From Anthracocystis setariae (lineage: Eukaryota; Basidiomycota; Ustilaginomycetes; Ustilaginales; Ustilaginaceae): a stretch of DNA of 64,000 nucleotides. Of this stretch, positions 41,867-52,641 are shown piece by piece. The notes beneath the pieces were generated by a model. The model saw nothing but the letters and a program-made list of their open reading frames with translations, was not told the origin of the DNA and did no database searches. The stretch lies in contig CAKMXJ010000019.1 of NCBI GenBank assembly GCA_928724745.1, forward strand, positions 558,001 to 622,000, given 5' to 3'. Position 1 is the stretch's first letter. The number at the start of each line of letters is the position of its first letter. The position numbers and the translations under genes are program-made.

Positions 41867-44800
41867 ATGAGCGACGCTCGAGGTGATGCGCAAAAGCGCT
41901 CCGCCCAACTGACGTCGACGCCGAGCGATGAATCACCTAACGCTTCTTTCAGCACGACTCCGACTCAGAGTCATCTCTCAAACCCTTCATCGGCAGCCAA
42001 ACCAGCCGCATCCACGCTTAAGCCCACCACCACTTTGCGCCCTCACGACACTCCTTCCGCTAGCTCTTTCCGCCATCACTCTTCCGCATCTTCTTTCTCG
42101 TCTCACGCTGACAGGCAGACAGTTGCCTACGACGACGCCAACTCCGCCACCATCGGTCGCGGTCAGTCAAACGCCACGCGCACCTCACACTTGCGTCCAG
42201 CGCTTGCCAGGCAAGCCTCCCACTCCCAAAGATCGGTCTCGTACGCCGCTTCGGATCTCGAAACCGTCTCGGCCATGTCAGCCTCAGAGTACAGCTCCGG
42301 TGCCGACGATGACGATCAATGGCGCAGATCCTCGAGCCGCGGTCGCACAGTCGAAAATGCGATCCGTCAAGGTACGCCCATCGGCCGATCCGGTTTGCTC
42401 GTCGATACTTCGTTAGGTGCGCGTTCCATCAGCGGCATGGCGCAAGCCAGCTCACACAAGCCTCGCCGTCCATCGGCAAACGCCAGGGACACTAGCAGAG
42501 CTCGAAGACAAAGCCGTTACCGTGGCGACAAAGACTATCTCGACCCAAACGATGATGAGCGCTTCGGTCCTCTGGATGATGACGATGACGAGGTCGAGCC
42601 CCACGACAGGGGTGAGGAACTCGTTCGACGCCGAATGAAGGCTCGTCAGCGCGAGAAAGCCATGCGAAAGAAAGCCGAAAAGGACAAGTCCCGTCAGTCG
42701 GTCGCATACAGTCAGACAGCTACCAACCCTGCTCTCTTGTCTCCCAACCTCAAACCATCCTCTGCCCTTCTTGGTCAGCGTCCTACGTCGCCCTCTCCTC
42801 GACCGGATCGATCGGGCCGACCTACCACCATCACGCTACCCCCTCCCGCGTTTGCCAACAACCAGCAAGCTGGCTCCTTGTCTCCCACCTCGCAGTCTGC
42901 CTTCCCAAGTCCAGCAGCAACTGGCAGCAAGCTCATGCCAGCTGGAGCCTACCCTTCCCCCCACGCGCATATTCGCCGCACCAGCTCCCACCAGACCCCC
43001 TCACACAATCGCTTCAGCGGCATCAGCACCATCGGCCCCAGAAGCGCCAATCCTGCCCCTTCGATTGTCGGCACTGGCACCGACTTCTTCTCTGGTGCCG
43101 CATCCATCTCCCAAAGCGGTCGTGCCACCACGGATGCAAGCTCTAGCGTGGCAGGCAGTGTGCAGGCCGATGATGACCGTGACTTTGATCACGACGAGGA
43201 TCGCGACACCATCGCCAGCCTCGCAGATCGACGCCGAAGAGATGGTATGGACCCGCAAGAAGAAGACCTGGCTGAAGCTGAGGGTGAGGGGACATTCGAA
43301 TACATCAATGACGAGGCCGACGAGGACGAGGACATCGAAGACGATCTCGACGACCAGGATGTCGAGTACACCCTCAAGGATCGACAAGACGCTATCAACA
43401 TCGAACACCCCTTCGGTCTGCCCATCTGGAAACCCGCCTTGTACAAGAAGTCACGCTCCGTAACCCGCAATGCGGAGATCGCTCTGCATTCCATCCCTAG
43501 TGCTGCCGCGGAACGTCACCTGCTTCCGGGCAACATCCTGTGGACCATCCTCTTCGGATGGTGGCTCTCGCTCATCTGCTATGTTTCGTCCGTTTTGATC
43601 AACGTGGTTCCTCTCGGCGGTTCCAGGTACGCCCGAGTCGTCTGGGAACTGGCTGGGTACCTGTTTTGGCCGTTTGGCAAGTATGTCGAGGTGGAGGTCG
43701 GTCCCGACAATCCCGACCGCACCGCTCCGAACTCAGATTTGAACAACGCGGCTACCGAGCAGTGGATTGAAAATTCGTTCACCCCCGTAGCCGCCCGCTT
43801 CCCTCATGATCATTCGCACGTGGTCCCGTTCAATGCGCGTCCTGCATCCGTCCTATCGACCCCTCGAGACAGGCTCGCCAACAGTCAACATGATACGATC
43901 CGCGGCGACGAAAGCTCTCGATACGCTGCGGATGCCGCTTCATCCAGTAGCTCCGAAGCACGCAAGTCCACTCCTAGACCATCCGAGCACGGCGAATCCA
44001 GCCGCACTTCGCAGCAAGAGCCAGACGAGACGAGCTCGCTCAAGGGCAAAGCCAAGGCCAGCGATTATGGCACGATGTACTGCGAAGCCGGGAAGCCCAT
44101 GACCGACGACGAGCGCATCGAGGCTGAACAGCGCGTTTACGGCTACGTGCAGGACGAGGCGGGTAAAGATGTAGGCGCCGCCCAGCGCGTTGGCGGCCGA
44201 ACAGCCTTCGGCCTGTTCTTCAGTTTCTTGCTTTTCCCATTCATGGGTCTCGTCTGTCTCGCTTGTTGGGGCATGGTCTTCACCATTCCCATGGCCAAGC
44301 TCAACTGGGTGCTCCTCAAGAACCTTGCCACCCGACCTCTCGCACTTCACTTCCGATCTGCCGCCGGCATCAAGAGGATGCACGACGAAGACGGCAACGA
44401 GATCGCAGGTGCTGCCAAGAATTTCTTCCTTCCCCTGAAGCCCGGCGAGCCCGCCCCTCGACCCAAGTCGATCAATGCTGGCAAAGTTACGCTTCAGCGA
44501 CGAAGCAAGATCTTGCTCTGTACCTATCGAGCCGTGGGCGGGCAGTACTACAAGTACACGGTCGGCGGTGTCAACATCCTCTTCGTCAATACCTTGCCTC
44601 TGGTCTTCTTCACCATCTTTGACTTCTTTGTCATCGAGCGCTACGTCGAGCATCATCACATCAAGCACGGTTTCTTGGCTTTCATCTCGAGCCAAGGCAT
44701 CATCTTTATGCTTTCCCTTGCAAGTGTTATCCCGCTCTCCTACTTCATCGGAATGGCTGTCGCCAGTATCAGCGCTCAGAGTAGTATCGGCATGGGTGCT

Positions 44801-46594
44801 GTCATCAACGCTACATTCGGTTCGATCATCGAGATCATCCTTTACGCCATTGCTTTAACACAGCAAAAGGCTAGGCTGGTGGAAGGATCCTTGATCGGTT
44901 CCATCCTTGCCGGTGTTCTGCTTATGCCGGGCCTCTCCATGTGCTCCGGTGCAACCAGAAGGAAAGAGCAGCGTTTCAACGCCAGATCGGCCGGCGTCAC
45001 CAGTACCATGCTGATTATGGCTATCATCGGTATTCTTACTCCTACTCTGTTCTACCAGATCTATGGAACCTTCCAGCTGACTTGCGAGGGATGTCCGACG
45101 GGCAACGTTCCCGGGGACACTTGGAGCTGTCGTCGATGTTTTTACGAACATGTCCCACCCGCAACTGATCCCTTCTTCCAGCAAAACGTGAAAGGTCTCA
45201 TGTACACCTGTACTGTCATCCTTGTTCTTTCCTACGGTGTTGGTCTATGGTTCTCGTTGCGCACACACGCTTCGCAGATCTGGCAGAATCCTCAGCCTGT
45301 CCAACAGGGCCACAGTGCGATCAACCAGGCCACTTTGTCTCATCTGCCTTCGGCCCATCGCGCCTCGATCTACAAGCGACTTGTCCCCGCGGCGGTCATG
45401 CAGCAGTTGCTGCCTACTTCACATCCGGCGGGCGCTCCCGGTCAGTCATCTGCGGTCAGCGCAACTGGCTCGACTCCAGGCACTATCAAGGGTACACGAG
45501 CAGCAACCGATGCGAGTCAGGATGCGCCCCGTCCTCTCCACCTGCCCGAACACTTTAGCCAGGAAGATTATGATCGGGCCGTCGCCCTGACTGAATCCGC
45601 GTTCCACAACGTCCTGCAGCAGCAGCAGCAAGAGCATGGACACACCGGTCCGGCTGAACGTGGTCACCTTCGCAACTCGATCAGTGCCGGCGCACACCAG
45701 AAGCACGTTTCGATGCACCAAGACTTTGCAGAGGAAGAAGAAGCCCATGGTGGGCACGATGCTCCGTCGTGGTCGCGTGGTACGTCGCTGACTGTGCTGC
45801 TTTCTTGCACTGTGTTGTACGCCATCATCGCCGAGGTTTTGGTCGATGTGGTCGACGTCGTGCTGGACGGGTCTGGCCTGGACGAAAAATTCCTCGGAAT
45901 CACGCTGTTTGCGTTGGTTCCGAACACGACCGAGTTTATGAATGCCATGTCGTTTGCCATCAACGGCAACATTGCGCTGTCGATGGAGATTGGCTCGGCC
46001 TATGCGCTGCAGGTCTGTCTCATTCAGATCCCGGCGATGGTGGTCTTCTCGGCTTACTACAACTCAGGTGTGTTGGACGACGATCTGATTCACCGAAGCT
46101 TTACCCTGATCTTCCCGAGGTGGGATGTGATTGCCATCATCTTTTCGGTGTTCTTGCTGACGTATACGTATATCGAGGCAAGAAGTAATTACTATCGAGG
46201 CACGATCTGCATTCTGTCGTACATGGTCTTGGTGGCAGGATTCTACTTTGCTCCAGCGACGGGGGACACCGAGGACCCGGGCGACGATAACCGGGGGCCG
46301 CCGCTGCTCAACGGACCGATGGTGAGCCATGCGGTGGCGGCGGCTGGTTTGGTGGGCAGTGGGTTGACCAAGGCAATTTCACGTGGCTGGACGAGCTTCA
46401 CGGTCAAGGGCGGCAAATTTGGTGCAGCGCCAAGTGGGGTGACGAGGGCGAGTGCCATGGCGGCGGCGGGCAAGGGAGTGAGTTATGCTGGAGGCAGCAA
46501 TACGGCGTCGTTGCTACCAGATGCTCCGTTTCTGCCCAACTTGAAGGTGGTCCAGTGGACCTATGCCATCTGGGCTTCGCTTTGGGCTCGCTAG
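41867..46594 (+). CDS. VNX1: Vnx1-type vacuolar cation/H+ exchanger (CaCA/CAX)
   Basis: Polytopic antiporter; yeast Vnx1 exchanges Na+ or K+ for H+ at the vacuole and belongs to the calcium/cation exchanger superfamily. Single exon, 1575 aa. Residues 1-530 are disordered and Ser/Arg/Asp-rich with a very acidic stretch near 490-510. The membrane part starts with ILWTILFGWWLSLICYVSSV near 555. The alpha-1 repeat is MGAVINATFGSIIEIILYAI near 975, and the alpha-2 repeat is FALVPNTTEFMNAMSFAING near 1350 with an EIGSAYALQ continuation. In CAX proteins these form the ion site with conserved Asn and Glu. A cytosolic Gln-rich loop separates the halves (about 1145-1290). A cysteine-rich loop (CEGCPTG...CRRC) lies near 1075. 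Ion specificity cannot be read from sequence. Confidence 0.87.
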   Translation: MSDARGDAQKRSAQLTSTPSDESPNASFSTTPTQSHLSNPSSAAKPAASTLKPTTTLRPHDTPSASSFRHHSSASSFSSHADRQTVAYDDANSATIGRGQSNATRTSHLRPALARQASHSQRSVSYAASDLETVSAMSASEYSSGADDDDQWRRSSSRGRTVENAIRQGTPIGRSGLLVDTSLGARSISGMAQASSHKPRRPSANARDTSRARRQSRYRGDKDYLDPNDDERFGPLDDDDDEVEPHDRGEELVRRRMKARQREKAMRKKAEKDKSRQSVAYSQTATNPALLSPNLKPSSALLGQRPTSPSPRPDRSGRPTTITLPPPAFANNQQAGSLSPTSQSAFPSPAATGSKLMPAGAYPSPHAHIRRTSSHQTPSHNRFSGISTIGPRSANPAPSIVGTGTDFFSGAASISQSGRATTDASSSVAGSVQADDDRDFDHDEDRDTIASLADRRRRDGMDPQEEDLAEAEGEGTFEYINDEADEDEDIEDDLDDQDVEYTLKDRQDAINIEHPFGLPIWKPALYKKSRSVTRNAEIALHSIPSAAAERHLLPGNILWTILFGWWLSLICYVSSVLINVVPLGGSRYARVVWELAGYLFWPFGKYVEVEVGPDNPDRTAPNSDLNNAATEQWIENSFTPVAARFPHDHSHVVPFNARPASVLSTPRDRLANSQHDTIRGDESSRYAADAASSSSSEARKSTPRPSEHGESSRTSQQEPDETSSLKGKAKASDYGTMYCEAGKPMTDDERIEAEQRVYGYVQDEAGKDVGAAQRVGGRTAFGLFFSFLLFPFMGLVCLACWGMVFTIPMAKLNWVLLKNLATRPLALHFRSAAGIKRMHDEDGNEIAGAAKNFFLPLKPGEPAPRPKSINAGKVTLQRRSKILLCTYRAVGGQYYKYTVGGVNILFVNTLPLVFFTIFDFFVIERYVEHHHIKHGFLAFISSQGIIFMLSLASVIPLSYFIGMAVASISAQSSIGMGAVINATFGSIIEIILYAIALTQQKARLVEGSLIGSILAGVLLMPGLSMCSGATRRKEQRFNARSAGVTSTMLIMAIIGILTPTLFYQIYGTFQLTCEGCPTGNVPGDTWSCRRCFYEHVPPATDPFFQQNVKGLMYTCTVILVLSYGVGLWFSLRTHASQIWQNPQPVQQGHSAINQATLSHLPSAHRASIYKRLVPAAVMQQLLPTSHPAGAPGQSSAVSATGSTPGTIKGTRAATDASQDAPRPLHLPEHFSQEDYDRAVALTESAFHNVLQQQQQEHGHTGPAERGHLRNSISAGAHQKHVSMHQDFAEEEEAHGGHDAPSWSRGTSLTVLLSCTVLYAIIAEVLVDVVDVVLDGSGLDEKFLGITLFALVPNTTEFMNAMSFAINGNIALSMEIGSAYALQVCLIQIPAMVVFSAYYNSGVLDDDLIHRSFTLIFPRWDVIAIIFSVFLLTYTYIEARSNYYRGTICILSYMVLVAGFYFAPATGDTEDPGDDNRGPPLLNGPMVSHAVAAAGLVGSGLTKAISRGWTSFTVKGGKFGAAPSGVTRASAMAAAGKGVSYAGGSNTASLLPDAPFLPNLKVVQWTYAIWASLWAR

Positions 46595-47281
46595 GTTGTG
46601 TTTGATTTCTTTATGCCTTTTATGTTTGTTGTCGTGCTAGCTTCGTGACTTATTTTTACATACCTTTCTTGCGCAGTTTACAGTTTCGTGGTGAAAAGTT
46701 CGAACCGGCTAGGGCGTCGCTAGCAGCTAGTGAGGGGTGAATAGAGTGTGTGGTGATTGCGGGGGCAAGATCAGTGAGGTCTGAAGCTTGAAGATGCTCG
46801 TAGTCCGGCGCGAGGGGGGGAGGGGGGCTGGTGGAGCGACAAGACAAAGGGAGGGGAATAGGAAGGGAACAAGGTGGATCGGTTGGGATGGCGTGACGTA
46901 GAAATGGAGGAAGATGATGATGCTAACGATGACTAGAGGGTGCAGAAGTGGGATGAGGCTAAACCTTGGGGTGTGCAAACCATCCCCGCTAACCCGACTC
47001 TGCATCTTTACTCAAGTTTCCAGCCAATCTCTCTCTCTCTCTCTCTCTCTCTTGGAGTGGATTCTCAAATCAAGTCGGTTTCGCTCTGCACAGTTCATTC
47101 ACTCACCAACATGACAATATCAAATGTCGTCGTTCTCGAATCAAAGATCGCGCGATATATGATTGCACAAAAAGGGATATATACACTTACTTGACTAGTT
47201 TAAATCGAGTCCACGATCGCGAAATCGACAAAAAGGGAACTGACAAGAAAACTCAAGACCCCCAGACATGGTGATGGGTCT
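46595..47281. other. Convergent intergenic, 687 bp
   Basis: Between the exchanger stop and the ribonucleotide reductase stop. It has a G-rich patch near 46813-46830, an exact ACAAAGGGA at 46844-46852 and a CT run near 47031-47052. No gene seen. Confidence 0.5.
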
Positions 47282-50093
47282 TCATCCCGAACACATCAAG
47301 CACGCCTCGCGGTTTTCTAGTGAACACTGCAACTTTTCTGCCTCAAGCTGTCTCAACTTCTGCCTCTCGAGCGCGGCAGCAAAGCCAGGGTCGATCTCCT
47401 TGCCGTCGGTGACGGTGGCCATGGCGCTGTTCTCAAGCTGGACCGTCTTGGCCTTCTCGGCATCGACGATCGACTTGGCTTCAGCGATGGCCTTGACTTC
47501 ATCAGGGTTGCGAATGCCCGGGCCGTCGGTGGTGATAGTGTTATCGATACCGAGTTTGCCGACACCCTGGGTCAGCTTGGCCACAGCGATGGCCGGGCTA
47601 GCGTCAACGCTGGCGGCGACCTCCTCCTTACCCTCCTTGGCGACAGTGCCGGTTCGCTTGCCAGCAGCCTTGGCCTCGTTGACCTCGGCGACCGAAAGGG
47701 TGAATTGAATCGCGTTCGATGCTGGCTTTGTGCGCAGGTAATAGGTACCAGTCTTGAGACCCTTCTTCCAGCCGTAGAAATGCATCGAGGTCAACTGACC
47801 AAAGGTGGGCGCCGAAAGGTGAATGTTGAGACTCTGCGACTGGCAGATGAAAGCTCCACGATCGGCCGCCATGTCGATGATCGCCTTCTGCGAGATCTCC
47901 CAGACAGTCTTGTAGAGCTTCTTGATACGGTCAGGGATGCCGGGCACGTTCTGAATGGATCCGCCGTGAGCAATGATGCGGTTCTTCATGGTATCGTTCC
48001 ACAGGCCCTGCTCGACCAACTCGCGCAGCAACCAAGGGTTCACCACCTGGAATTCACCAGCAAGTACACGGCGCGAGTAGATGTTGGACGTGTACGGCTC
48101 AAAGCACTCGTTGAAGCCGAGGATCTGACTGGTGGAAGCGGTAGGCATGGGAGCTAGCAAGAGCGAGTTACGAAGACCGTGCTTGGCGATCTTGGCCTTG
48201 AGCTCAGCCCAGTCCCAGAGGTCCGAAGGGGTGACACCCCACATGTCGTACTGGAGCTCACCCTGCGAAGCAGGCGAGCCTTGGTAGGTCTCGTAGGTGC
48301 CTTGCTCCTGAGCGAGCTCGCACGAACGCTCGAGAGCGGCGTGGTAGATGGTCTCAAAGATCTGCACGTTAAGACGGCGAGCCTCGGGCGACTCGAAGGC
48401 GTAGCCCATGATCATAAAGGCGTCAGCTAGACCCTGAACACCGATGCCGATGGGACGGTGACGGAAGTTGGAACGACGCGCCTCCTCGACAGGGTAGTAG
48501 TTGATGTCGATGATCTTGTTCAAGTTCTTGCAGATGGCCTTGGCAACCTCGTGCAGACGCTTAAAGTCGTACACCTTGGTGACAGGATCGATGAAGGTGG
48601 GGAGCGCGATGGAAGCAAGGTTGCAGACGGCGACCTCATCGGGAGCACTGTACTCGATGATCTCGGTGCAGAGGTTGGAGCATTTGATGGTGCCGAGGTT
48701 CTTCTGGTTGCTCTTGCGGTTCGCGGCGTCCTTGTAAAGGATGAAGGGGTTACCAGTCTCGATCTGCGATTCGAGGATGGCGTACCAGAGCTTCTGAGCC
48801 TTGACGGTGCGCTTGGAGCGACCCTCAGCCTCGTAGCGCTCGTAGAGACGCTCAAACTCGTCGCCGTAGCAGTCGGCAAGACCAGGGCACTCGTTGGGGC
48901 ACATGAGCGACCAGTCGCCATTCTGCTCAACCCTCTTCATGAAGAGGTCGGGCACCCAAAGAGCGTAAAAGAGCTCACGAGCACGAACCTCCTCCTTACC
49001 GTGGTTCTTGCGGAGGTCGAGGAACTCAAAGACGTCCGAGTGCCAGGGTTCGATGTAGATGGCAAAGGCACCGGGACGCTTGTTACCGCCCTGGTCGACG
49101 TAACGCGCGGTGTTGTTAAAGACACGCAGCATGGGGACGATACCGTTGCTGACACCGTTGGTACCAGCGATGTAGGAACCGGTGCCTCGGATGCAGTGGA
49201 TGTTGAGGCCGATACCACCGGCAGTCTTGGAGATCATGGCGCAGGTCTTGAGGGTGTCGTAGATGCCGTCGATCGAGTCATCCTTCATGGTGACGAGGAA
49301 GCACGACGAGAGCTGGGGGTGAGGAGTACCGGCGTTGAAGAGAGTGGGAGAGGCGTGGGTAAAGTACTTCTGCGACATGAGGTTGTACGTCTCGATGGCG
49401 CTCTCGATGTCGTTGCCATGGATGCCAACGGCAACACGCATGAGCATGTGCTGAGGACGCTCGGCCACCTTGCCGTTGATTCGGAGCAGGTAGGAACGCT
49501 CGAGGGTCTTGAAACCAAAAAAGTTGTAGTGGAAGTCGCGCTCGTAGATGATGGCCGAGTCGAGCTGATCCTTGTGTTGCATGACGACCTTGTAGGTGGC
49601 GTCCGAGATCATGGGACTGTGCCTGCCGTTCTTGGGGTTGACATACTCGTACAGGTCTTGAACGACCTGGGAAAAGTTCTTGCTGGTTTCCTTGTGCAAG
49701 TTGCTGATGGCGATACGTGCCGCAAGGACGGCGTAGTCTGGATGCGTTGTCGTCTTGTAGGCGGCCGTCTCGGCAGCAAGGTTGTCGAGCTCGACAGTGG
49801 TAACACCTTCGTAGATTCCATCAATCACCTTGCGGGTGATTTCGATGGGATCGACATAGTTCTGGTCGAGACCGTAACAAAGCTTTGAGATTCTTGCGGT
49901 GACCTTGTCGAACTTGACGACCTCCTTGCGGCCGTCTGAGAGAAGGAACAAGGAAGCGAAGCGAAGGGAGGAAAGATGTTTAGCAGGTTGGATTGTGTTG
50001 AGCCAGTGCCAACGCGCGACGGTGACGATGACATGCGCGGTTGAAAGCGCGTCGAGAAAGGAGAGACTTACCTCGTTTGTATACGTAGATCAT
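47282..50093 (-). CDS. RNR1: Ribonucleotide reductase large subunit (class Ia)
   Basis: Reduces ribonucleoside diphosphates to deoxy forms with the small radical-bearing subunit. Exon 1 is 50093-50072 and codes MIYVYKR; exon 2 is 49935-47282 after a 136-nt intron. The product is 891 aa. The N-terminal ATP cone begins [20 protein letters not shown]. Redox pair cysteines are Cys219 ([11 protein letters not shown]) and Cys445 ([12 protein letters not shown]). The thiyl-radical site is [10 protein letters not shown] with Asn428, Cys430 and Glu432. Active-site Tyr residues follow, and the C-terminal CLMC at 886-889 is the thioredoxin-reducible shuttle pair. The tail after residue 760 is longer and Ala/Glu-rich. 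The upstream region holds paired ACGCGT boxes and an E2F-like site. Confidence 0.96.
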
Positions 50094-50436
50094 GTTGTGG
50101 ATATGAGCGCAATTCGAATGCGATGTGGCGGGCAGGAAGCCTCGAGGTATATGGAGGGTGATGTGATGCGATGTTGATGATGATGATGATGTGGATGAGA
50201 GCAAATGCTCAGCAAACAGCAAGGGCGTTGGGAATGAATGCAATGGCGTGCGCAAGATTGAAGTGAGGATGCAAGTCCAGAATGCGAAAGCAGAAGGGAG
50301 AAGGGGCCAAAAGAGGAGAAGGACAAGTGCGACGATGGAGGGAGAAGAACAAAAGGTAGACAGGAAACTGTACGAGCATTATATGTGAGTGTGACTGCAG
50401 AGCGCTGCGCAGAAGGGAGGGGCAAAAATTAACGTG

Positions 50437-50445
50437 TTTGGCGCC
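50437..50445. promoter_or_regulatory. E2F-like site TTTGGCGCC
   Basis: Matches the TTTSGCGC E2F consensus, about 345 bp upstream of the ribonucleotide reductase ATG. Function is inferred. Confidence 0.35.
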
Positions 50446-50641
50446 GAGAGAGTGTTGCTCTTGGCTTGGTTCTGTTGCTCTGCAGACGTGAAACGAGGGA
50501 TGAATGATTGCCAAAGTTCGCGTTGCCAGTCTCATTTACACCACTCAAATGGCGACCGTGTTTTTGTCGCGTGCTGTGCTCAGCTCAGCTCAGCTTAGCC
50601 CTGCCTCTGCTTTATGTCGAATCGCGTTGAGCGCAGAAAAC

Positions 50642-50669
<28 letters not shown>
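50642..50669. repeat. A28 homopolymer
   Basis: 28 consecutive A, about 550 bp upstream of the ribonucleotide reductase start. Confidence 0.9.
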
Positions 50670-50672
<3 letters not shown>

Positions 50673-50776
50673 CGGATTGGCCTAACGTGACTGCAACCGA
50701 GACTTTAGTCACCTTAGTCAGCTCCGCGTTGTCTTCGGATTCACACTGCGATGTGCAGTTGCGAAAAACGAAAACG

Positions 50777-50791
50777 ACGCGTCAGACGCGT
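50777..50791. promoter_or_regulatory. Tandem MluI cell-cycle boxes
   Basis: ACGCGT at 50777-50782 and again at 50786-50791, three bases apart. MBF (Swi6-Mbp1/Res) binds such boxes in yeasts to drive G1/S genes, including the large ribonucleotide reductase gene. They lie about 690 bp upstream of that gene here. A third ACGCGT lies at 51577-51582. Confidence 0.5.
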
Positions 50792-50895
50792 TGCGTGTAA
50801 ATTGCAGAACTACTGTACCGAACCACCGAGTTATAATTTTATAGACCAACACTTTTGACGCGCGACATTGTTGAGTCGGCTTGGCTCTCTCTCTC

Positions 50896-50896
<1 letters not shown>

Positions 50897-50926
<30 letters not shown>
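50897..50926. repeat. GT dinucleotide array
   Basis: About 30 bp of GT units with one GC interruption, preceded by CT units. Confidence 0.9.
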
Positions 50927-51036
50927 TCAGCCTTGGTTCGGCGTTCGGATGCGAGAGCTGGGGCGTGCAAGATTCTCGGCCTAAAGACGACGCTGCTGTT
51001 CTGTCCAAGTCGCGTGCCCTCGTCTCGCGCAGTCGC

Positions 51037-51050
51037 GTACAGTACTGTAC
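51037..51050. promoter_or_regulatory. 14-bp palindrome GTACAGTACTGTAC
   Basis: Second perfect copy; followed by AGTAGT. See 29243-29256 and 51536-51549. Confidence 0.6.
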
Positions 51051-51535
51051 AGTAGTCCGTGTTCATCGCTCTGATCATCACCAAGCACCAGCCAAGACAC
51101 GGCTATGCATCGCTGTTACGCTTGGTGGAAGTGTCTCTAGTTAACAGTCGGCGGTGTTCTCCACGGGACATGGAACCGGCTCGGGTTTTGCACTTGAGCA
51201 TGCCCCGCATTTATCTTTCACTCAACAAGCAACGTCCGATCCGCCCATCGTCGATCCAGATTCGTCCTCGACAGCCACATCGGTCTGTAGCCTGTCACTC
51301 AATCGATGATCCAACGCTTGATCGCCGAGGGCCGCAGCCAAACGTTGAAGTGCGGGGCGGTGTGCTGATGCCAGGAGTCTTGCTAGAGTCTTGTCGCTAA
51401 ACATTTCACGCGGTCCAGAGACGCTTTAACGAGGGGCTTGTGTTACCGCAGCTTACCGCACCACGATCGCTACCAGTCGAGCGTTGACTGTGCATGCAAC
51501 GCTTGAATTCATTCGACGTGAATCTTGCAGGTAAG

Positions 51536-51549
51536 GTACAGTACTGTAC
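51536..51549. promoter_or_regulatory. 14-bp palindrome GTACAGTACTGTAC
   Basis: Third perfect copy, 485 bp from the second. Imperfect relatives lie at 52356-52366 and 52886-52904 in the same region. Confidence 0.6.
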
Positions 51550-51786
51550 AGTCCAGCTGCCACGCTACAACAGCCAACGCGTCGAGCGTCGAGCATCTTG
51601 GACGGGCAAAGACGGCGTCTCTGACTGTGCAGCCACGCACAGCGTGATTGCGAGATTTTACACGTTGAGGCCGATGCATCACAGCATGGTCCAGGGCAGA
51701 TCAAGCCGAACCATGCATCTTGTCTGAGATTCATCGTTTCCAAGTCGCAGGCCAAGTTGCTTGCGCCTTTGCAATCGCCACGAGGC

Positions 51787-51787
<1 letters not shown>

Positions 51788-51837
<50 letters not shown>
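51788..51837. repeat. A50 homopolymer
   Basis: 50 consecutive A, the longest homopolymer in the window. The exact length may be unreliable in an assembly. Confidence 0.9.
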
Positions 51838-51840
<3 letters not shown>

Positions 51841-52613
51841 TTTCACGACGGCTTTACGAATTCGCAGCTCGGCCATGAAAATTTTGGCCGCCCACTCCTG
51901 TGACTACTCTGCATATCTTTCTGTACCGCATTGAAAGTCCGACTGCTTGGTGGGATCCAAGCTTGACTATTGCTTGCACCATTCCAGCCTCAAACACAAC
52001 AACTCAACCTTGAGGCTGCAAAGCCAACAGAGATGCAATGGTACCTCCTAGGCTTTCCAGTAACAGTCATTTGATGGGTACAGTAGAGCTGGGCAACGAC
52101 AAAGACAGAGGTTGCGGCGCAGATCAAAGGGCGAATAGAGTTGCAGAGTCGCCATCGTTCCTTGCAGTCGGTGAATGCAGGCCACAAGCATTCATTGGGA
52201 CCTCGGAACCAATTTCAGAGCCTGTTGCAGTTTTCCGCTGCATAGATTGGTGTACAGCGAGCGGGTGTGCAGACCACCAACGGCAACGCCTCAAGCCTCA
52301 CTTTCCCCCCCAGACGGCATTCGCCCATCCAACGGCTTCAAAACCCGACCGGCTTGTACAGTACTGCAACCGAGCTAAGCTTTTATGCAGTCTTTTTCCG
52401 CCCTTTACCCTGCACAACTGTCCTACAGTATTGAGCCCCGTTCAATACATCTTGCATCGTGCAATTTCGAGTGGCAGATGGTGAAGGCGTTCAGCGATCC
52501 GAACCCTGAGTCCAAAGAAATCCAGAGAAAAGAAAAACCTTGAGGCGAGGGAGGGTTCGAGCTGAGACAAGTTCCTTTGCCTTTCAGAGTGATTGTTTCA
52601 TAATTGGGCGCGA

Positions 52614-52641
52614 TTTTTTTTTTTTTTTTTTTTTTTTTTTT
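52614..52641. repeat. T28 homopolymer
   Basis: 28 consecutive T, in opposite orientation to the A50 tract 776 bp to the left. Confidence 0.9.

Noticed and set aside
48458..49888. 476-codon plus-strand open frame
   Set aside because: Antisense shadow of the ribonucleotide reductase gene; low-complexity Val/Asp/Gly composition.
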